This document shows, piece by piece, positions 49,341 to 60,285 of a stretch of 64,000 bases of DNA (its first letter is position 1; every line of letters starts with the position of its first letter). The DNA is taken from positions 62,001 through 126,000 of the forward strand of contig CALNHX010001906.1 of the NCBI GenBank assembly GCA_940337035.1, given 5' to 3'. Under the pieces are notes generated by a model. That model saw only the letters and a program-made list of their open reading frames with translations. It searched no databases and was not told where the DNA came from. Source of the DNA: Agriotes lineatus (Eukaryota > Arthropoda > Insecta > Coleoptera > Elateridae). The translations under genes and the position numbers were made by a program.

Positions 49341-50475
49341 TTTGTAATAAGACACGGTCGTAAATCGCTCAAATTGCGTTAAAACCAATGCATGGAAACA
49401 CAAATATACTCGCTGGCAACATGGCTACGTGCTGATTTTAGACACCTGCCCAACAGAGACTGTCGCTTCTGAGTCCGTTAGGTGTTTATTCTATGCTTGA
49501 AGTCTCCAAAATAAAACACAAAAACAGGTTTAGAAAGTATAAATTCAGTCAGTGTTGATACAAGAAATAATCAACCCGAAAAAATGAGAAATGCAGGAAT
49601 AAATTAATTCCAAGGTCAAATAAAATCAGATAAAAAACAAAACAAAAAGCAATACATCAAAATCCTCTACGTAATTACGTTAAATGTTCAAATATTTCTC
49701 ATTCTGTGCTCCGAGTATTAAAGCTATACAGAGAACTCATAATCTGCAAATATAATTAATTAGATTTGTTTAAATGGAACACCCTGAACATTTCCGTATT
49801 TTTGAAAAGTACTTTTAATGAGCTTTTTCTTTTGACATTTCATTTTCTAGCCATAAATTCAATCACTTTTCAGATTTAATTTTCTCCTGCTTTTTTCGTT
49901 TTTCCGTATTTGTTATTTCTGGTTTCAGTAGTGGCTAGATTTTTGTTTTCTAAACTTGGTTTTATGTTTTTTTTTCTGGAGAGCTTAAATGTTTAAATTA
50001 TCATTTCAACGTCGTTTGTTTGTTATCCCTTGAAATAAAGCATCTCAAGGGGCTTAAATGGTTTATTTTTTGTTCAAACATGCATATCTGAACAACCGTT
50101 GAATTTAAGGGTATGAAGTAACCTATTAAAAGAAAGCTCATGAAGAGAGCTTTTCAAAAATATACATGGCGTTCCATTTCGAAAAAAAATCCGAAATTAT
50201 TAAATTTGGAAATGTTGAGCACTCAGTATACCCAGATCCACTATTTTACACTCGAAAAACATAATTTTCTTTTATTCAATTTTTTTCTGTGATGTACAGC
50301 AGCCACCCGAAGTTCAGCATTTCATAAATCGTTAATATCTCCACAACAATTGACATTAGACCTATACAACTTTATATCAAAATAATTAATATTTCAATGG
50401 CAAACTTTTGAGCTACCTAAATATACAAAATTCCATTAAAAAGTTTGATTCGCCACACTTTTTTGAGACACCCTG

Positions 50476-51064
50476 TGTTCAAACTATTTTTGAACATGAA
50501 TTTAGTGAATAAAGTGAAATAAAGTAAATACAAAAGTGCACGCAATTAGCCTACAAAAAAACTGTATAAGTTGTGCCAGATAAGATATGGGTCAAGTTTC
50601 TGTGTCGCGATAACAACTAAATTTAAACGACACACGCAACAAACGCCAGTTCCTTATATTTCAAAACAGACGTTGCAGGTTTTAATTGTGTATTATATCG
50701 CATGTCAAAGGCACAGCGCAGCAATTTTGTAACAAGTGGGTCAAGATAACAAACTTAGCATTTAATATTATGCACATATGATTGTAATTATTTATAGTAG
50801 GAAGTAAATATGGCATACATTTATTGTATAAAAGCTATATGATATGTATTAGAATTGAATATACGTTCAACCACGAATGTGTATTCATTGATGGGGTTAA
50901 ACACAGGCTAAAATTGTTTGTAACGAGGTAGTCAGGCCTAGCTACTTCCCCCTATCTCTTAACAACAAAATAAACTCCAACTCCTGTCGAATAAAACTAA
51001 ACTGGTTGTACAACAAACATAAAAGGTGCTAAGTTCCAAGTAATTTTGGGACATATCTCAAACA
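50476..51064 (+). repeat. 5' LTR of BEL element 2
   Basis: 589 bp. It contains TATAAAAGC (about 50827), which could be the TATA box, and later AATAAAAC (about 50990), possibly the polyadenylation signal. Confidence 0.94.
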
Positions 51065-51225
51065 TTGGTCCTTCGAGCCAACAACTCCCCAATCACGAAG
51101 AAGCCGGAATTTGGAGAAGACATTGGTCCTTCAAGCCAACAACTCCCCGATCACGAAGAAGCAAGAATTGGAGAAGACATTGGTCCTACAAGCCAACTAC
51201 TCCCCGGACAAGAGGAAACTGGATT
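51065..51225 (+). repeat. Three tandem ~57-bp units, each with a primer-binding-site-like word
   Basis: TTGGTCC starts at 51065, 51123 and 51180, each followed by TTCGAGCCAAC, TTCAAGCCAAC or TACAAGCCAAC, then ACTCCCC. The first copy, next to the LTR, holds TGGTCCTTCGAGCC and is the expected primer-binding site. The other two are duplicated with their surroundings and have diverged slightly. The first BEL element has only one. Confidence 0.85.
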
Positions 51226-51673
51226 TTTTGCGTAAAAATCCTCAAGCCAACCAATTGGAGGCTGAAAGAAGTTAGTGCAACAATCAAGAGTCTTGGGTAC
51301 GCGGAACAGATTTGAAGCTCTGGGCAAGTAAGCAACTGGACCGGATTTGCCATATCCATAGGAAAATTTGGAGGACTCGCAACAAGATTGGTATGTACTC
51401 TTCTGTGTAAAGATTAGGGAGAAGTTCAAATTGAGCCGTCGCTAAGGAGAAAACGTCCTACGACTCAATCAAAGGAATTCCTCCAAAGGAAAAGGCGAGA
51501 ATTAGTGATAGCAGCATAAGTCCTGCTAGTAACTTCCAAGGGCTTCCGCCGTGCAGCGAGAAGAATCTTCAGCGGCAATCGATCCGCTAAGAACTTGGAA
51601 AATACGTAAAGCGGTAAGATACTACTTATTAAGCCAGTTTTAGTACCAAAGCCATTAAAAAGGCCGCATCGAC

Positions 51674-53380
51674 ATGGAGTCAATTATAAAGGAGCAGAAA
51701 CAGCTGGCGGACAAAATGTGCCAACTGTTCACAAATATGAAGAAGGATTCCGGAAGCAGAAAGAATCAGATGTACCTAGCCAAGAAAGAGGATGAATTAG
51801 AAGAATTGTGGAAGGCATTCGAGAACGGTGACATGGAACTACGGAAGCGACTTTCAGCGGATCATGAATACATAAAAAAGGATTTCTACAGCCAGGTGAA
51901 AGAAAGATTTCAAATAACTACAGGTTACATACACGAATGGCAGGAGAAGCTAAATCCAGCTAGTGAGGAGAGTAACGGCTTAGAAACCGAGAGAAAGGAA
52001 AACCCCATCGAACAAGTAGGCAGACTCAAGAAGCAAGAAATTGAAATGCAGTTATTTAGCGAGGTACTTGACGATGCAATGTTAGCATTGGAACAAGTCC
52101 AGACAAAAATGTTCTATGAGTATAAAACCAACAAGATTTCCGACCAGTGGGAGAATATTACGAGAATGCATAAGAAAATCCTCGGATGTGAGCAAGAATT
52201 AGCGGAGGATTACTTCACGGATGGTGTTTACAATCAGATGCGAGAGCGTTATAACCAGGTAATAGCTCAAATATTTAACAAAATAAGTAGCATCCCGAGA
52301 AGTGAACAATCACGAGCACGAGAAGAACTGGCCATCCCATTGCCCAAAATCACGATGCCGATGTTTGAAGGAAATTATGAGAACTGGACCACGTTCCACG
52401 ACATTTTTGGGCGACTCATCCACAACAATGCCACATTAGGCAATGCAGAGAAGATGCAGTACCTCAAAACTTACCTCAGAGGCGAGGCAAGTAAATTAAT
52501 AAAACATCTTGACGCATCGGACGCTAACTATGAGACCGCATGGGACCTACTACAAAGCAGGTATAATAACAAAAGAATTTTGTTTTCCAAATTTTTAGAC
52601 AACATATTGGAACTGCCCAACCTGAATTGTGAATCAGCAGCCAGCCTAAAACAGCTGCATGATACCACATTGGAAAGTTTACGTGCCATATCCAACATGG
52701 GCGTGAATACTGAGTCATGGGGACCAATGATAGCACATCTGCTGGCAAAGAAGCTAGACAAGGATACAACGAAGTTATATGAACAGTCGCTGACAAATTC
52801 TCGAGAGATCCAGGATCTGGCAAACTTGTTGAAGTTTTTGGAAAAAACATTCCAATCACTGGAGGCAATTCAAGATTCCAAAAGGAAGCTGGAAATCGCA
52901 AAACCAATTAAAATGTCAGAATCAACAAGAAAACCATGGCCAGTAAGGAGTTATCAAGCAAGCATCAGTAGATGTCGGATCTGCAACAACAGCCACAAGA
53001 TCACACAATGCCCGAAATTCATTTCCATGAGCAGTGACGATCGATACCAAACCATCAGGCGTCATCGGCTGTGTGTGAGATGTTTAGTCCACAAGGAAAA
53101 TGAAAAATGTTATAATTCAAACAAATGTCAAAACTGCAACAAATGGCACCATACTATGCTGCATAAGGAATGGAGCAGAACTCCGGTAAGATGTCCTCAA
53201 CAGGTAATTGCAAAACCTCAGCAGGAGCCAATTAGGAAGTCCCAAGTGGCCTCCACCTCCGGACAAACAGTGGAAGAAGTAAGCAGCCTAGTTAGCAGAA
53301 AATCGAAAAATCCCAACCAGAAGGAAGTTCTGCTAGCCACGGCATTTTTAAAAATAAAGGCAGCCGGAGGACATTATTAA
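51674..53380 (+). CDS. gag: BEL element 2 Gag
   Basis: 568 residues from ATG 51674, ending at TAA 53378-53380. The N-terminal half is coiled-coil-like and charged. DUF1759 starts near residue 220 (LPKITMPMFEGNYENW), with YETAWDLLQSRYNN. Zinc-knuckle cysteines lie at about 437-497 (CRICNNSHKITQCPKF, CVRCLVHKEN, CQNCNKWHH). The protein then reads LLATAFLKIKAAGGHY, which in BEL polyproteins leads into the protease. The TAA lies in the same frame as the next segment, so it is either a point mutation or a readthrough stop. It forms the virus-like particle. Confidence 0.93.
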   Translation: MESIIKEQKQLADKMCQLFTNMKKDSGSRKNQMYLAKKEDELEELWKAFENGDMELRKRLSADHEYIKKDFYSQVKERFQITTGYIHEWQEKLNPASEESNGLETERKENPIEQVGRLKKQEIEMQLFSEVLDDAMLALEQVQTKMFYEYKTNKISDQWENITRMHKKILGCEQELAEDYFTDGVYNQMRERYNQVIAQIFNKISSIPRSEQSRAREELAIPLPKITMPMFEGNYENWTTFHDIFGRLIHNNATLGNAEKMQYLKTYLRGEASKLIKHLDASDANYETAWDLLQSRYNNKRILFSKFLDNILELPNLNCESAASLKQLHDTTLESLRAISNMGVNTESWGPMIAHLLAKKLDKDTTKLYEQSLTNSREIQDLANLLKFLEKTFQSLEAIQDSKRKLEIAKPIKMSESTRKPWPVRSYQASISRCRICNNSHKITQCPKFISMSSDDRYQTIRRHRLCVRCLVHKENEKCYNSNKCQNCNKWHHTMLHKEWSRTPVRCPQQVIAKPQQEPIRKSQVASTSGQTVEEVSSLVSRKSKNPNQKEVLLATAFLKIKAAGGHY

Positions 53381-54709
53381 CTGTTGAGAGCTTTGGTCGA
53401 TCCAGGATCACAGGCATCTTTTATAACTGAAGAAGCAGCACAACTATTGGCATTACCAAGAATTAAAATCCAAGCAGACATCAGAGGGCTAGGGAAAAGC
53501 GAAGCAGGGAAATCCAAAGGAAAGGTTGAAGTAGAAATCAGACCACGATTTTCCAGCAACTTCCGAATGTATGGGGATCTGCTTATAATGGCAAGATTAA
53601 CAGCAACGTTGCCAAGGAATACGATCGTAGAAAAGGAGAAGGACGCATGGGAACGCTGCCTACTGGCCGATCCTACTTACAACATGCCAGGTCCAGTAGA
53701 TATCCTGATAGGAGCCGATCTATACAAGGATATACTCCTAGAAGCGGTTAAGAAGACACGACAAGGGATGATGGCGCAAAGGACAGAATTAGGATGGATC
53801 TTATCTGGGGCAGTAGAGGCAGCAAAACAACCAAACATGAGAGTGGTGAGCATGGTATCTAACCTAGAAGAAGATCACCAACTCAGAAAATTCTGGGAAA
53901 TAGAAGAGGTCTCAAGGGAGAAACCTATCTCTCAGGAAGATCAAGACTGTGAACAGCAGTTCGAGGAATCCCATTTTCGGAAGCAAGATGGGACCTATGT
54001 GGTAAAAATACCATTCAAGGAGGACCCCAATCATTTGGGCGAATCAAGAAGAAGAGCAGTTGCCAGAATGCTGCAATTGGAAAAACGATTCGAGACTAAC
54101 AGAAAATTGGAGTCCGAATATAAAGAGTTCATGAGGGAATACATTTCCTTGGGTCACATGAGGAAAATTGATCAAGATGAGGATCCGAGAGGAGGATACT
54201 ACATTCCTCACCAAGCTGTCATAAAGGAGGACAGTGATACAACCAAGTTAAGGGTAGTCTTTGACGCTACATCCAAGTCATCAAATGGGAAAAGCCTGAA
54301 CCAAATGATGTACACTGGGCCAAGACTACAGCAAGATTTAACAGATATCCTTCTGAGATGGAGGAAATATGAGTTTGCATTAACAGCAGACATTGAGAAG
54401 ATGTATAGACAAATACAGATAGCTGAGGATGATCAGCACTTCCAGAAAATTGTGTGGAGGTTCTCGCAAACAGAACCACTCCAAGAGTATCAGCTAACCA
54501 CAGTGCGTTATGGCACAACCGCAGCTCCTTACCTGGCAGTTCGGACTTTGCAGCAGTTGGCCAAAGATGAACAATTCAGATTCCAAAGAGGTTCTCAGAT
54601 TGCCATGAGGGACTTCTATGTAGACGATCTTCTAACAGGAGCCAGTTCCAAAGAAGACGCAAGGAGCATCCAAAACGAACTAACCAAGATGTTGAAACTG
54701 GAGGGTTTA
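53381..54709 (+). pseudogene. pol: BEL element 2 protease and reverse transcriptase (first part)
   Basis: Same frame as Gag after its TAA. The aspartic protease begins RALVDPGSQASFITEEA (53384 on); the active site reads Asp-Pro-Gly instead of the usual Asp-Ser-Gly. Reverse transcriptase follows with YYIPHQAVIKED, LRVVFDATSKS, ADIEKMYRQIQI and the catalytic YVDD at 54617-54628. Near 54702-54707 one base appears to be missing in a run of G (CTGGAGGG), because homology continues in the next frame (NLRKWTSNLPEAEGST). The present frame runs out at 54769. Confidence 0.93.
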
Positions 54710-55677
54710 ATCTCAGGAAATGGACTAGTAACCTTCCAGAAGCTGAAGGAAGCACCAACATCATATTAGGGGACAAGGAAGATGCTACTAGGAAGACACT
54801 GGGAGTACATTGGTCACCAACACTTGACGTACTACAATACAAAGTCAAGCAGCAACCAGAAGGCGAAATAACGAAAAGGAAGATCCTTTCAGAGATAGCA
54901 CAAATCTTTGGCCCATTAGGACTACTAGCACCAGTTATAATAACTGCTAAGTTATTAATACAAGAATTATGAGTCGGACAGTATTCATGGGATGAAGAAT
55001 TACCCAAGGATATACAAGACAGATGGTCAAGATTCAGGCAAGAATTACCGAAGGTAGAGGAAGTGCACATCCCAAGATGGATAAATTATGGAGAGGATGG
55101 CCACACAGAGATGCATGGTTTCTGTGATTCCTCAGAGCGAGCTTATGGGGCGGCGATTTACATAAAAAGGTCGTCACCATTAGGGACCACGACAGTGACG
55201 TTACTCACAGCCAAGTCAAAAGTGGCACCCCTCAAGATGCAGAAGACACTGCCAAAACTAGAATTATGTTCGGCTGAATTATTAGCCAAACTAATAAAGA
55301 AGACCATTTCAACCATGGAGTTAGACAACATTGAAATCTATGCCTGGACAGATTCAATGATAACTCTAGCCTGGATAAAGGGAAGTCCAGAGAGATGGAA
55401 GAATTTTGTAGCAAATCGGGTTGCTACAATTCACGAGTGCGTCGGCACACAGTGCTGGAATCACGTCAAGTCGGAAGATAACCCGGCAGACCTGGTCACA
55501 AGACGAGTACAACCATCCAGATTAGGTGATCAAGAGTTATGGTTCCACGGCCCTGAATGGTTATCAAAGGAAGATACCCAGGAACGAATAAAGGCCCAAA
55601 CAACAGTAGAGAGTACTACTGAAGAAGAAAGAAAGAAAGAAACCTCGGCAGGTAGCAGTTCATGCGGCAGTCAGTGA
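54700..55677 (+). pseudogene. pol: BEL element 2 reverse transcriptase end and RNase H
   Basis: This frame carries LGVHWSPTLDVLQY, ILSEIAQIFGPLGLLAP and then a TGA at 54970-54972, where Trp would normally be. RNase H follows, with MHGFCDSSERAYGAAIYIKR, LPKLELCSAELLA, YAWTDSMITLAWIKG and DNPADLVTR. Near 55620-55640 the frame is lost in a purine-rich run (GAAGAAGAAAGAAAG). It ends at TGA 55675-55677, in the wrong frame. Confidence 0.9.
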
Positions 55678-55927
55678 GGCAGCAGATGACATGGAAAGAT
55701 TCTCATCATTCAACAAAATGATAAGAGTAATCGCTTACTGTAAGCAGTTTATGAAGAAATGTAGGAAGGAAGTAGTAGCGGTCCAACAACTAACCACCAA
55801 CGAGCTACGTGATAGCCTAAAGTGCATAATCAAATCAGCACAAAGGCATGACTTCCCAAGAGAACATCACCTACTACAGCAAGGCAAAATGGTAGACAGC
55901 AAAAGTTCCTTGTTCAACGATTCCTAG
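55635..55927 (+). pseudogene. pol: BEL element 2 linker between RNase H and integrase
   Basis: VAVHAAVSEAADDMERFSSF then MIRVIAYCKQFMKK continue the polyprotein in a new frame. The frame is lost again near 55900; this one ends at TAG 55925-55927 while homology goes on with RFLDGDGILRVGGR. Confidence 0.85.
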
Positions 55928-57192
55928 ATGGAGATGGAATTCTTCGAGTGGGAGGAAGGATACAGCACTCGCTGTTACCTTACGATGAGAAACACCCCAT
56001 CATCATAGTCAGCAACAGTCATATAGCCAATCTGATCATCAGAAACGCACATCACCAAACGTTACATGGAGGTAATCAAGCTACGTTAGCCTTCATAAGG
56101 AGAAAGTACTGGATAGTACGAGCCAAGCAGGCGATTGCCAAAATCATCAACAGATGCATGACGTGCGCAAGGGTTAAGGCAGCACCTATGCATCAGCTAA
56201 TGGGACAACTACCCCCTGCACGAGTGACACCGTCCATTCTATTTACACACACTGGACTGGACTACGCTGGACCAATCCAAATTAGAGTATCCAAAGGAAG
56301 AGGCAACAAGTCCTACAAAGGATACATCGCCATTTTTATTTGTTTGGCCACAAAGGCCATACACATTGAAGCAGTGAGCGACATGACTGCTAATGCCTTC
56401 ATAGCAGCATTCAGAAGGTTCACTGCAAAGAGAGGAAAATGCGCCCACATTTACAGTGACAACGGTACCAACTTTGTGGGAGCTAGTAAGCTATTGGACA
56501 CCCAAATACAGGACAAATTAAGCACCGAAGCAGTCCAGTGGCATTTCATCCCCCCGGCAAGCCCCCACATGGGTGGAATCTGGGAGGCAGGGGTGAAGTC
56601 AATTAAGTACCATATCAAAAGGGTCATCGGAGACAATACACTCACCTTCAAAGAGATGACAACCCTGTTGTATCAAATTGAGGCTTGTCTGAACTCAAGA
56701 CCACTGACACCAATGAATAACGATCCAAACGACATGTCAGCAATCACCCTAGGACACTTCCTAATCGGACAAGCACTCATCACACCAGCCGAACCAGACG
56801 ACATCATAGTCACTGACAATCATTTAAGCAGATGGAAACTGCTACAGAAAATGAAAAAAGATTTCTGGAAAGCTTGGTCAACAGAATACCTATCCAGGTT
56901 ACAGCAACGTGGGAAATGGCAAACTCCGAGACAGAACATAGAAATAGGGGATTTGGTACTCCTCAAGGAAGACAACATATCGGCAAACAAGTGGCCGTTA
57001 GCACGAATAATTGATACACATCCAGGAAAGGATGGACTAATAAGAGTAGTGACAATCCAGGGCAAAGATAGAAGTCAAATCAAACGACCCATAACAAAGG
57101 TTTGTCAGCTACCTATAAACAACGAGGGCAATCCAGTGCACACAAGGATCAGCAGTTCCAGACCTACCACAAGGTCAGCACAGAGCCAAGAT
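55896..57192 (+). pseudogene. pol: BEL element 2 integrase
   Basis: It opens with RFLDGDGILRVGGRIQHSLL, then the zinc-binding HHCC domain (NAHHQTLHGG, CMTCARV). The DDE core follows: Asp in LDYAGPI, Asp in YSDNGTNFVGA and Glu in GGIWEAGVKSIK. The SH3-like tail (DUF5641) has WKAWSTEYLSRLQQ, IGDLVLLKEDN and HPGKDGLIRVV. All catalytic residues I can check are kept. The frame stays open into env. Confidence 0.93.
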
Positions 57193-58971
57193 ATGAAAAC
57201 ACACGCAGCAGTATTTATATGCATGCTCATGATGTGTCACGTAATTCCCGGCAGTATACCGAACTATACGCTGCAAAGCTTACAACTCAGTATATACGTG
57301 GAACACGTGGGTAATTCGAAGCTCGATAGAGGGATAACTCGAATAGGGATGGAATATTCGATATCTGCCTTCATCACGGACGAGCATGGGATTAACGCCA
57401 CCACTGAACAATTTAAACAATTATGCGACAACAGCAACGAGATGACGGAAAACCAATTTTGCAAAGAATTCATGCACCACATAATGGAACAACAAATCAA
57501 TATCCTGTGGGACATGAGAAGCATCCGGACAATAGCTTCACACTGAACACGAAGAGGACTACTAGGGAAGTTTCTGACATCAGTGTTTGGAGTAAATGAA
57601 GAAGTGTATAAGGACATAGCTGATATAGACAAGAATCAGCAGGTACTAATCGACGCTTCCGGTCACCAAGCGAAGTTGATGTTAGCAGCAATAACTACGG
57701 TGAACAATACAGAGAGCAGGATCACAACAAAGTTAGAAAACTTCCGGGTAAAATTCAACCAAGGAATTCACCTTATTAACGAAATGAAGGCCTGGTACAG
57801 ATCCATTGACGCCAATAAATTAAATGTTCACGTGTTATCAGCATATCAAGTTGCCAGCAACTATTTGCAGGAAGTGGCAGAAAAATACAGGAAGTTGCTT
57901 GACGCAGTGTTTAAGCGGAGCCATTTATTTGAGTTCGTATCACCAGCTGAAATAGCAACAATAATAAGTCAGCTGTCCTTGAAGCTACCACCAAACCTAC
58001 GAATATTGCCATCGCCAGTGTACAAGATGGAGGTGGGACAAACCAAGGAAGCCATTAAAATATTTGGATACTTTCATATCACCGAAGTAACCGAATACGA
58101 AGTCATCAAGGTCACCGCCATCCCTAGAAAAATAAGAAGCGGAGAGTATGCAACTATCGCAGTCAACCCGTATTTCTTAGCTGTGGACTACAACCATCAG
58201 CAGTACTTCAGCATACCACCATCCAAGTTCGAGGTCAGCATTCCAATAAAGGAACACACTTATTTATGTACACCCACTGTCATAAATAGTGTCGAGAAAA
58301 ACCCCAACTGCATCATCGACGAGATGTATCAACGCTTGGACAAGGTGCCATGTAGCATACAACGCTACAATGTCACCACAATAAGATGGAAGGAGCTGTA
58401 CAAGGCAAACACATGGATGTTTGTAGCCAACAAGGCCACCAGTGCAGCAATCATCTGTAACGACGTACGAGAGGAAGTGACTCTTGAAGATACTGGAGTC
58501 ATCCAGATCGCTCCAGAGTGCTATATCCACACAGGACAACACATTCTGTACGCACGATCATTCAGTACGATCCCGGTCGTTGCAACATTCAATAAAATTC
58601 TGCAAGTCAACATTACATCACATGCAGGATCAATGGGAATCGAGTATCCAAGCTTAGCCGAAGAACCGAGCCTGGAAACATCAGGTCACGTAAGCGTGCT
58701 GCTAACTCGACAGCAGCAAATAATACATGACCTATCCACTACACACTGGAGGCACCTATCCATTACGACAGGGTCTGTCAGCAGTATAGTAACAATACTG
58801 GTCATTGGCCTACTGTGCGGCACCAGCTATTGTGTATGGAAACACAACTGCCAGATCAAGGGACAACAGAAGCCCAGCGCCGGCCAAGACGACTTCAGTT
58901 TGGAACCCTTATACGCAACACCTCACGCCAAGGGAAATGTCCATGAAGCAGCCCCTGCAACAGACGTCTAA
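57193..58971 (+). pseudogene. env: BEL element 2 envelope-like protein (baculovirus F-like)
   Basis: The frame from ATG 57193 starts with a signal-peptide-like segment (KTHAAVFICMLMMCHVIPGS) in the same frame as pol. It reaches an in-frame TGA at 57544-57546. Directly after that are two Arg residues and a GLLGKF-type segment, which resembles the cleavage site and fusion-peptide start of baculovirus F-like proteins. The second part (57547-58971) is a long ectodomain with seven or so Cys and, near its C-terminus, a membrane helix (IVTILVIGLLCGTSYCV), then a short basic tail. Such env genes are known from insect LTR elements and are thought to be captured from viruses. This copy is broken by the TGA. 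Expression from a spliced RNA is inferred. Confidence 0.8.
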
Positions 58972-59013
58972 CCCACACCAACCCCGATTGCTCAGCAAGT
59001 GACCCGGCCAGAA
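58972..59013 (+). other. Short gap between env and 3' LTR of BEL element 2
   Basis: ACCCCGATTGCTCAGCAAGT and GACCCGGCCAGAA precede the LTR. No strong purine run is seen, unlike BEL element 1. GGCCAGAA may be what is left of a polypurine tract. Confidence 0.4.
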
Positions 59014-59601
59014 TGTTCAAACTATTTTTGAACATGAATTTAGTGAATAAAGTGAAATAAAGTAAATACAAAAGTGCACGCAATTAGCCTACAAAAAAAC
59101 TGTATAAGTTGCGCCAGATAAGATATGGGTCAAGTTTCTGTGTCGCGATAACAACTAAATGTAAACGACACACGCAACAAACGCCAGTTCCTTATATTTC
59201 AAAACAGACGTTGCAGGTTTTAATTGTGTATTATATCGCATGTCAAAGGCACAGCGCAGCAATTTTGTAACTAGTGGGTCAAGATAACAAACTTAGCGTT
59301 TAATATTACGCACATATGATTGTAATTATTTATAGTAGGAAGTAAATATGGCATACATTTATTGTATAAAAGCTATGTGATATGTATTAGAATTGAATAT
59401 ACGTTCAACCACGAATGTGTATTCATTGATGGGGTTAAACACAGGCTAAAATTGTTTGTAACGAGGTAGTCAGGCCTAGCTACTTCCCCTATCTCTTAAC
59501 AACAAAATAAACTCCAACTCCTGTCGAATAAAACTAAACTGGTTTTACAACAAACATAAAAGGTGCTAAGTTCCAAGTAATTTTGGGACACATCTCAAAC
59601 A
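59014..59601 (+). repeat. 3' LTR of BEL element 2
   Basis: 588 bp, followed by the CCCTG duplication (59602-59606). Confidence 0.94.
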
Positions 59602-59731
59602 CCCTGCATAATCAAAACTATTTTAGTAATGTGCACCACATTCGTACCTACAACTTTTATATACACAATATTTATGTTACTTTCATAGTTTTAGAAATAT
59701 ATTCCACCCTCCCTCCCTCCCCATTGCAGGA
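59602..59731. mobile_element. Outer right end of the long-inverted-repeat element
   Basis: GCATAATCAAAACTATTTTA then GTAATGTGCACCACATTC is the reverse complement of 48190-48265 (allowing for differences). It ends near TTGCAGGAC at 59731. The BEL element therefore cut this arm 130 bases from its end. Confidence 0.8.
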
Positions 59732-59939
59732 CAAAGTATAAGACATTTAAATTAACTGAAAACATGCATAGTCATAAATAAATTAAGATTTGTTAACTTT
59801 TCCGTACAAATTGAGAATGAGTCTTCTAGTACAGCCTAATAATATGACAAAACTACAGATGAAATGAGTATTACAAGGTTTAGTCTTAAATTTACTACTA
59901 AGTGAATATAAACATCAATGTAACATGAAGAAAATTAGG
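59732..59939. other. No recognised feature
   Basis: AT-rich flank. Confidence 0.45.
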
Positions 59940-60285
59940 TAGGGATTGATAGGGACAGGGAGAGAAAGGGGGAGGAAGAGAAAGAGGGAGAAGAAGAGAG
60001 GTAGTAAGAAAGGGGTAGAGGGAGAGTAAGAGAAGTATTAAGAGAGAGAGAGATAGAGGAAAAGAGAGAGGGTGAGAAGGAAAGTGGGAGAGAGGGATAG
60101 AGAGGAAAAGACAGGGAGGGAAAGACAGAGAGGGAAAGAGAAATAAGGAGAGAGAACAAATGGAGAGAGAGAAAAAGAAGAAGAGTGAGAGAAAGCGGGA
60201 GAGAGGGGAAGAGGATGAGAGAGAGAAATATAGAGGAGAGCTGGGAAAAGGGAGAGAAGGAGAAAAAGAATAAGAGTGAAGAACC
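59940..60285 (+). repeat. 345-bp polypurine (GA-rich) tract
   Basis: The plus strand is almost all G and A, in AGAGAGGGAGAA-like words without a fixed unit. Leu/Ser/Phe-rich minus-strand frames are artefacts. Confidence 0.93.

Larger units (their letters stand above)
48740..49501. mobile_element. Inverted-repeat element nested in the long-TIR element
   Basis: GAAGCACAGAATAAACACCT followed by AACGGATTCAGAAGC (48740-48784) pairs with GCTTCTGAGTCCGTTAGGTG at 49465-49501. The arms are about 37 bases with a few differences. A Helitron sits between them. Confidence 0.65.
48146..50475. mobile_element. Long-inverted-repeat element, left arm, core and inner right arm
   Basis: The left arm (about 48146-48735) pairs with about 50045-50475 and, beyond the BEL insertion, with 59602-59731. 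Pairs include AAAAAAGTGTGGTGAATCAA near 48275 with its complement near 50455, and GATATTAACGATTTA-type words. A piece of the left arm (GTATTTTTGAAAAGCTCTTT at about 48583) is also repeated directly near 49800. It looks like a long-TIR, non-autonomous DNA transposon. No transposase is seen. Confidence 0.85.
50476..59601 (+). mobile_element. BEL/Pao retrotransposon with env, 9126 bp
   Basis: LTRs of 589 bp (50476-51064) and 588 bp (59014-59601) begin TGTTCAAAC and end CTCAAACA. I count 8 substitutions and one 1-bp gap between them (about 1.5%), so the insertion is young. CCCTG is duplicated at 50471-50475 and 59602-59606. Inside are a primer-site array, gag, pol and an env-like gene. The insertion is in the right arm of the long-inverted-repeat element. 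The coding region is broken at least six times, so the copy is defective. The second BEL family in the window (6646-12730) is distinct and has no env. Confidence 0.96.
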
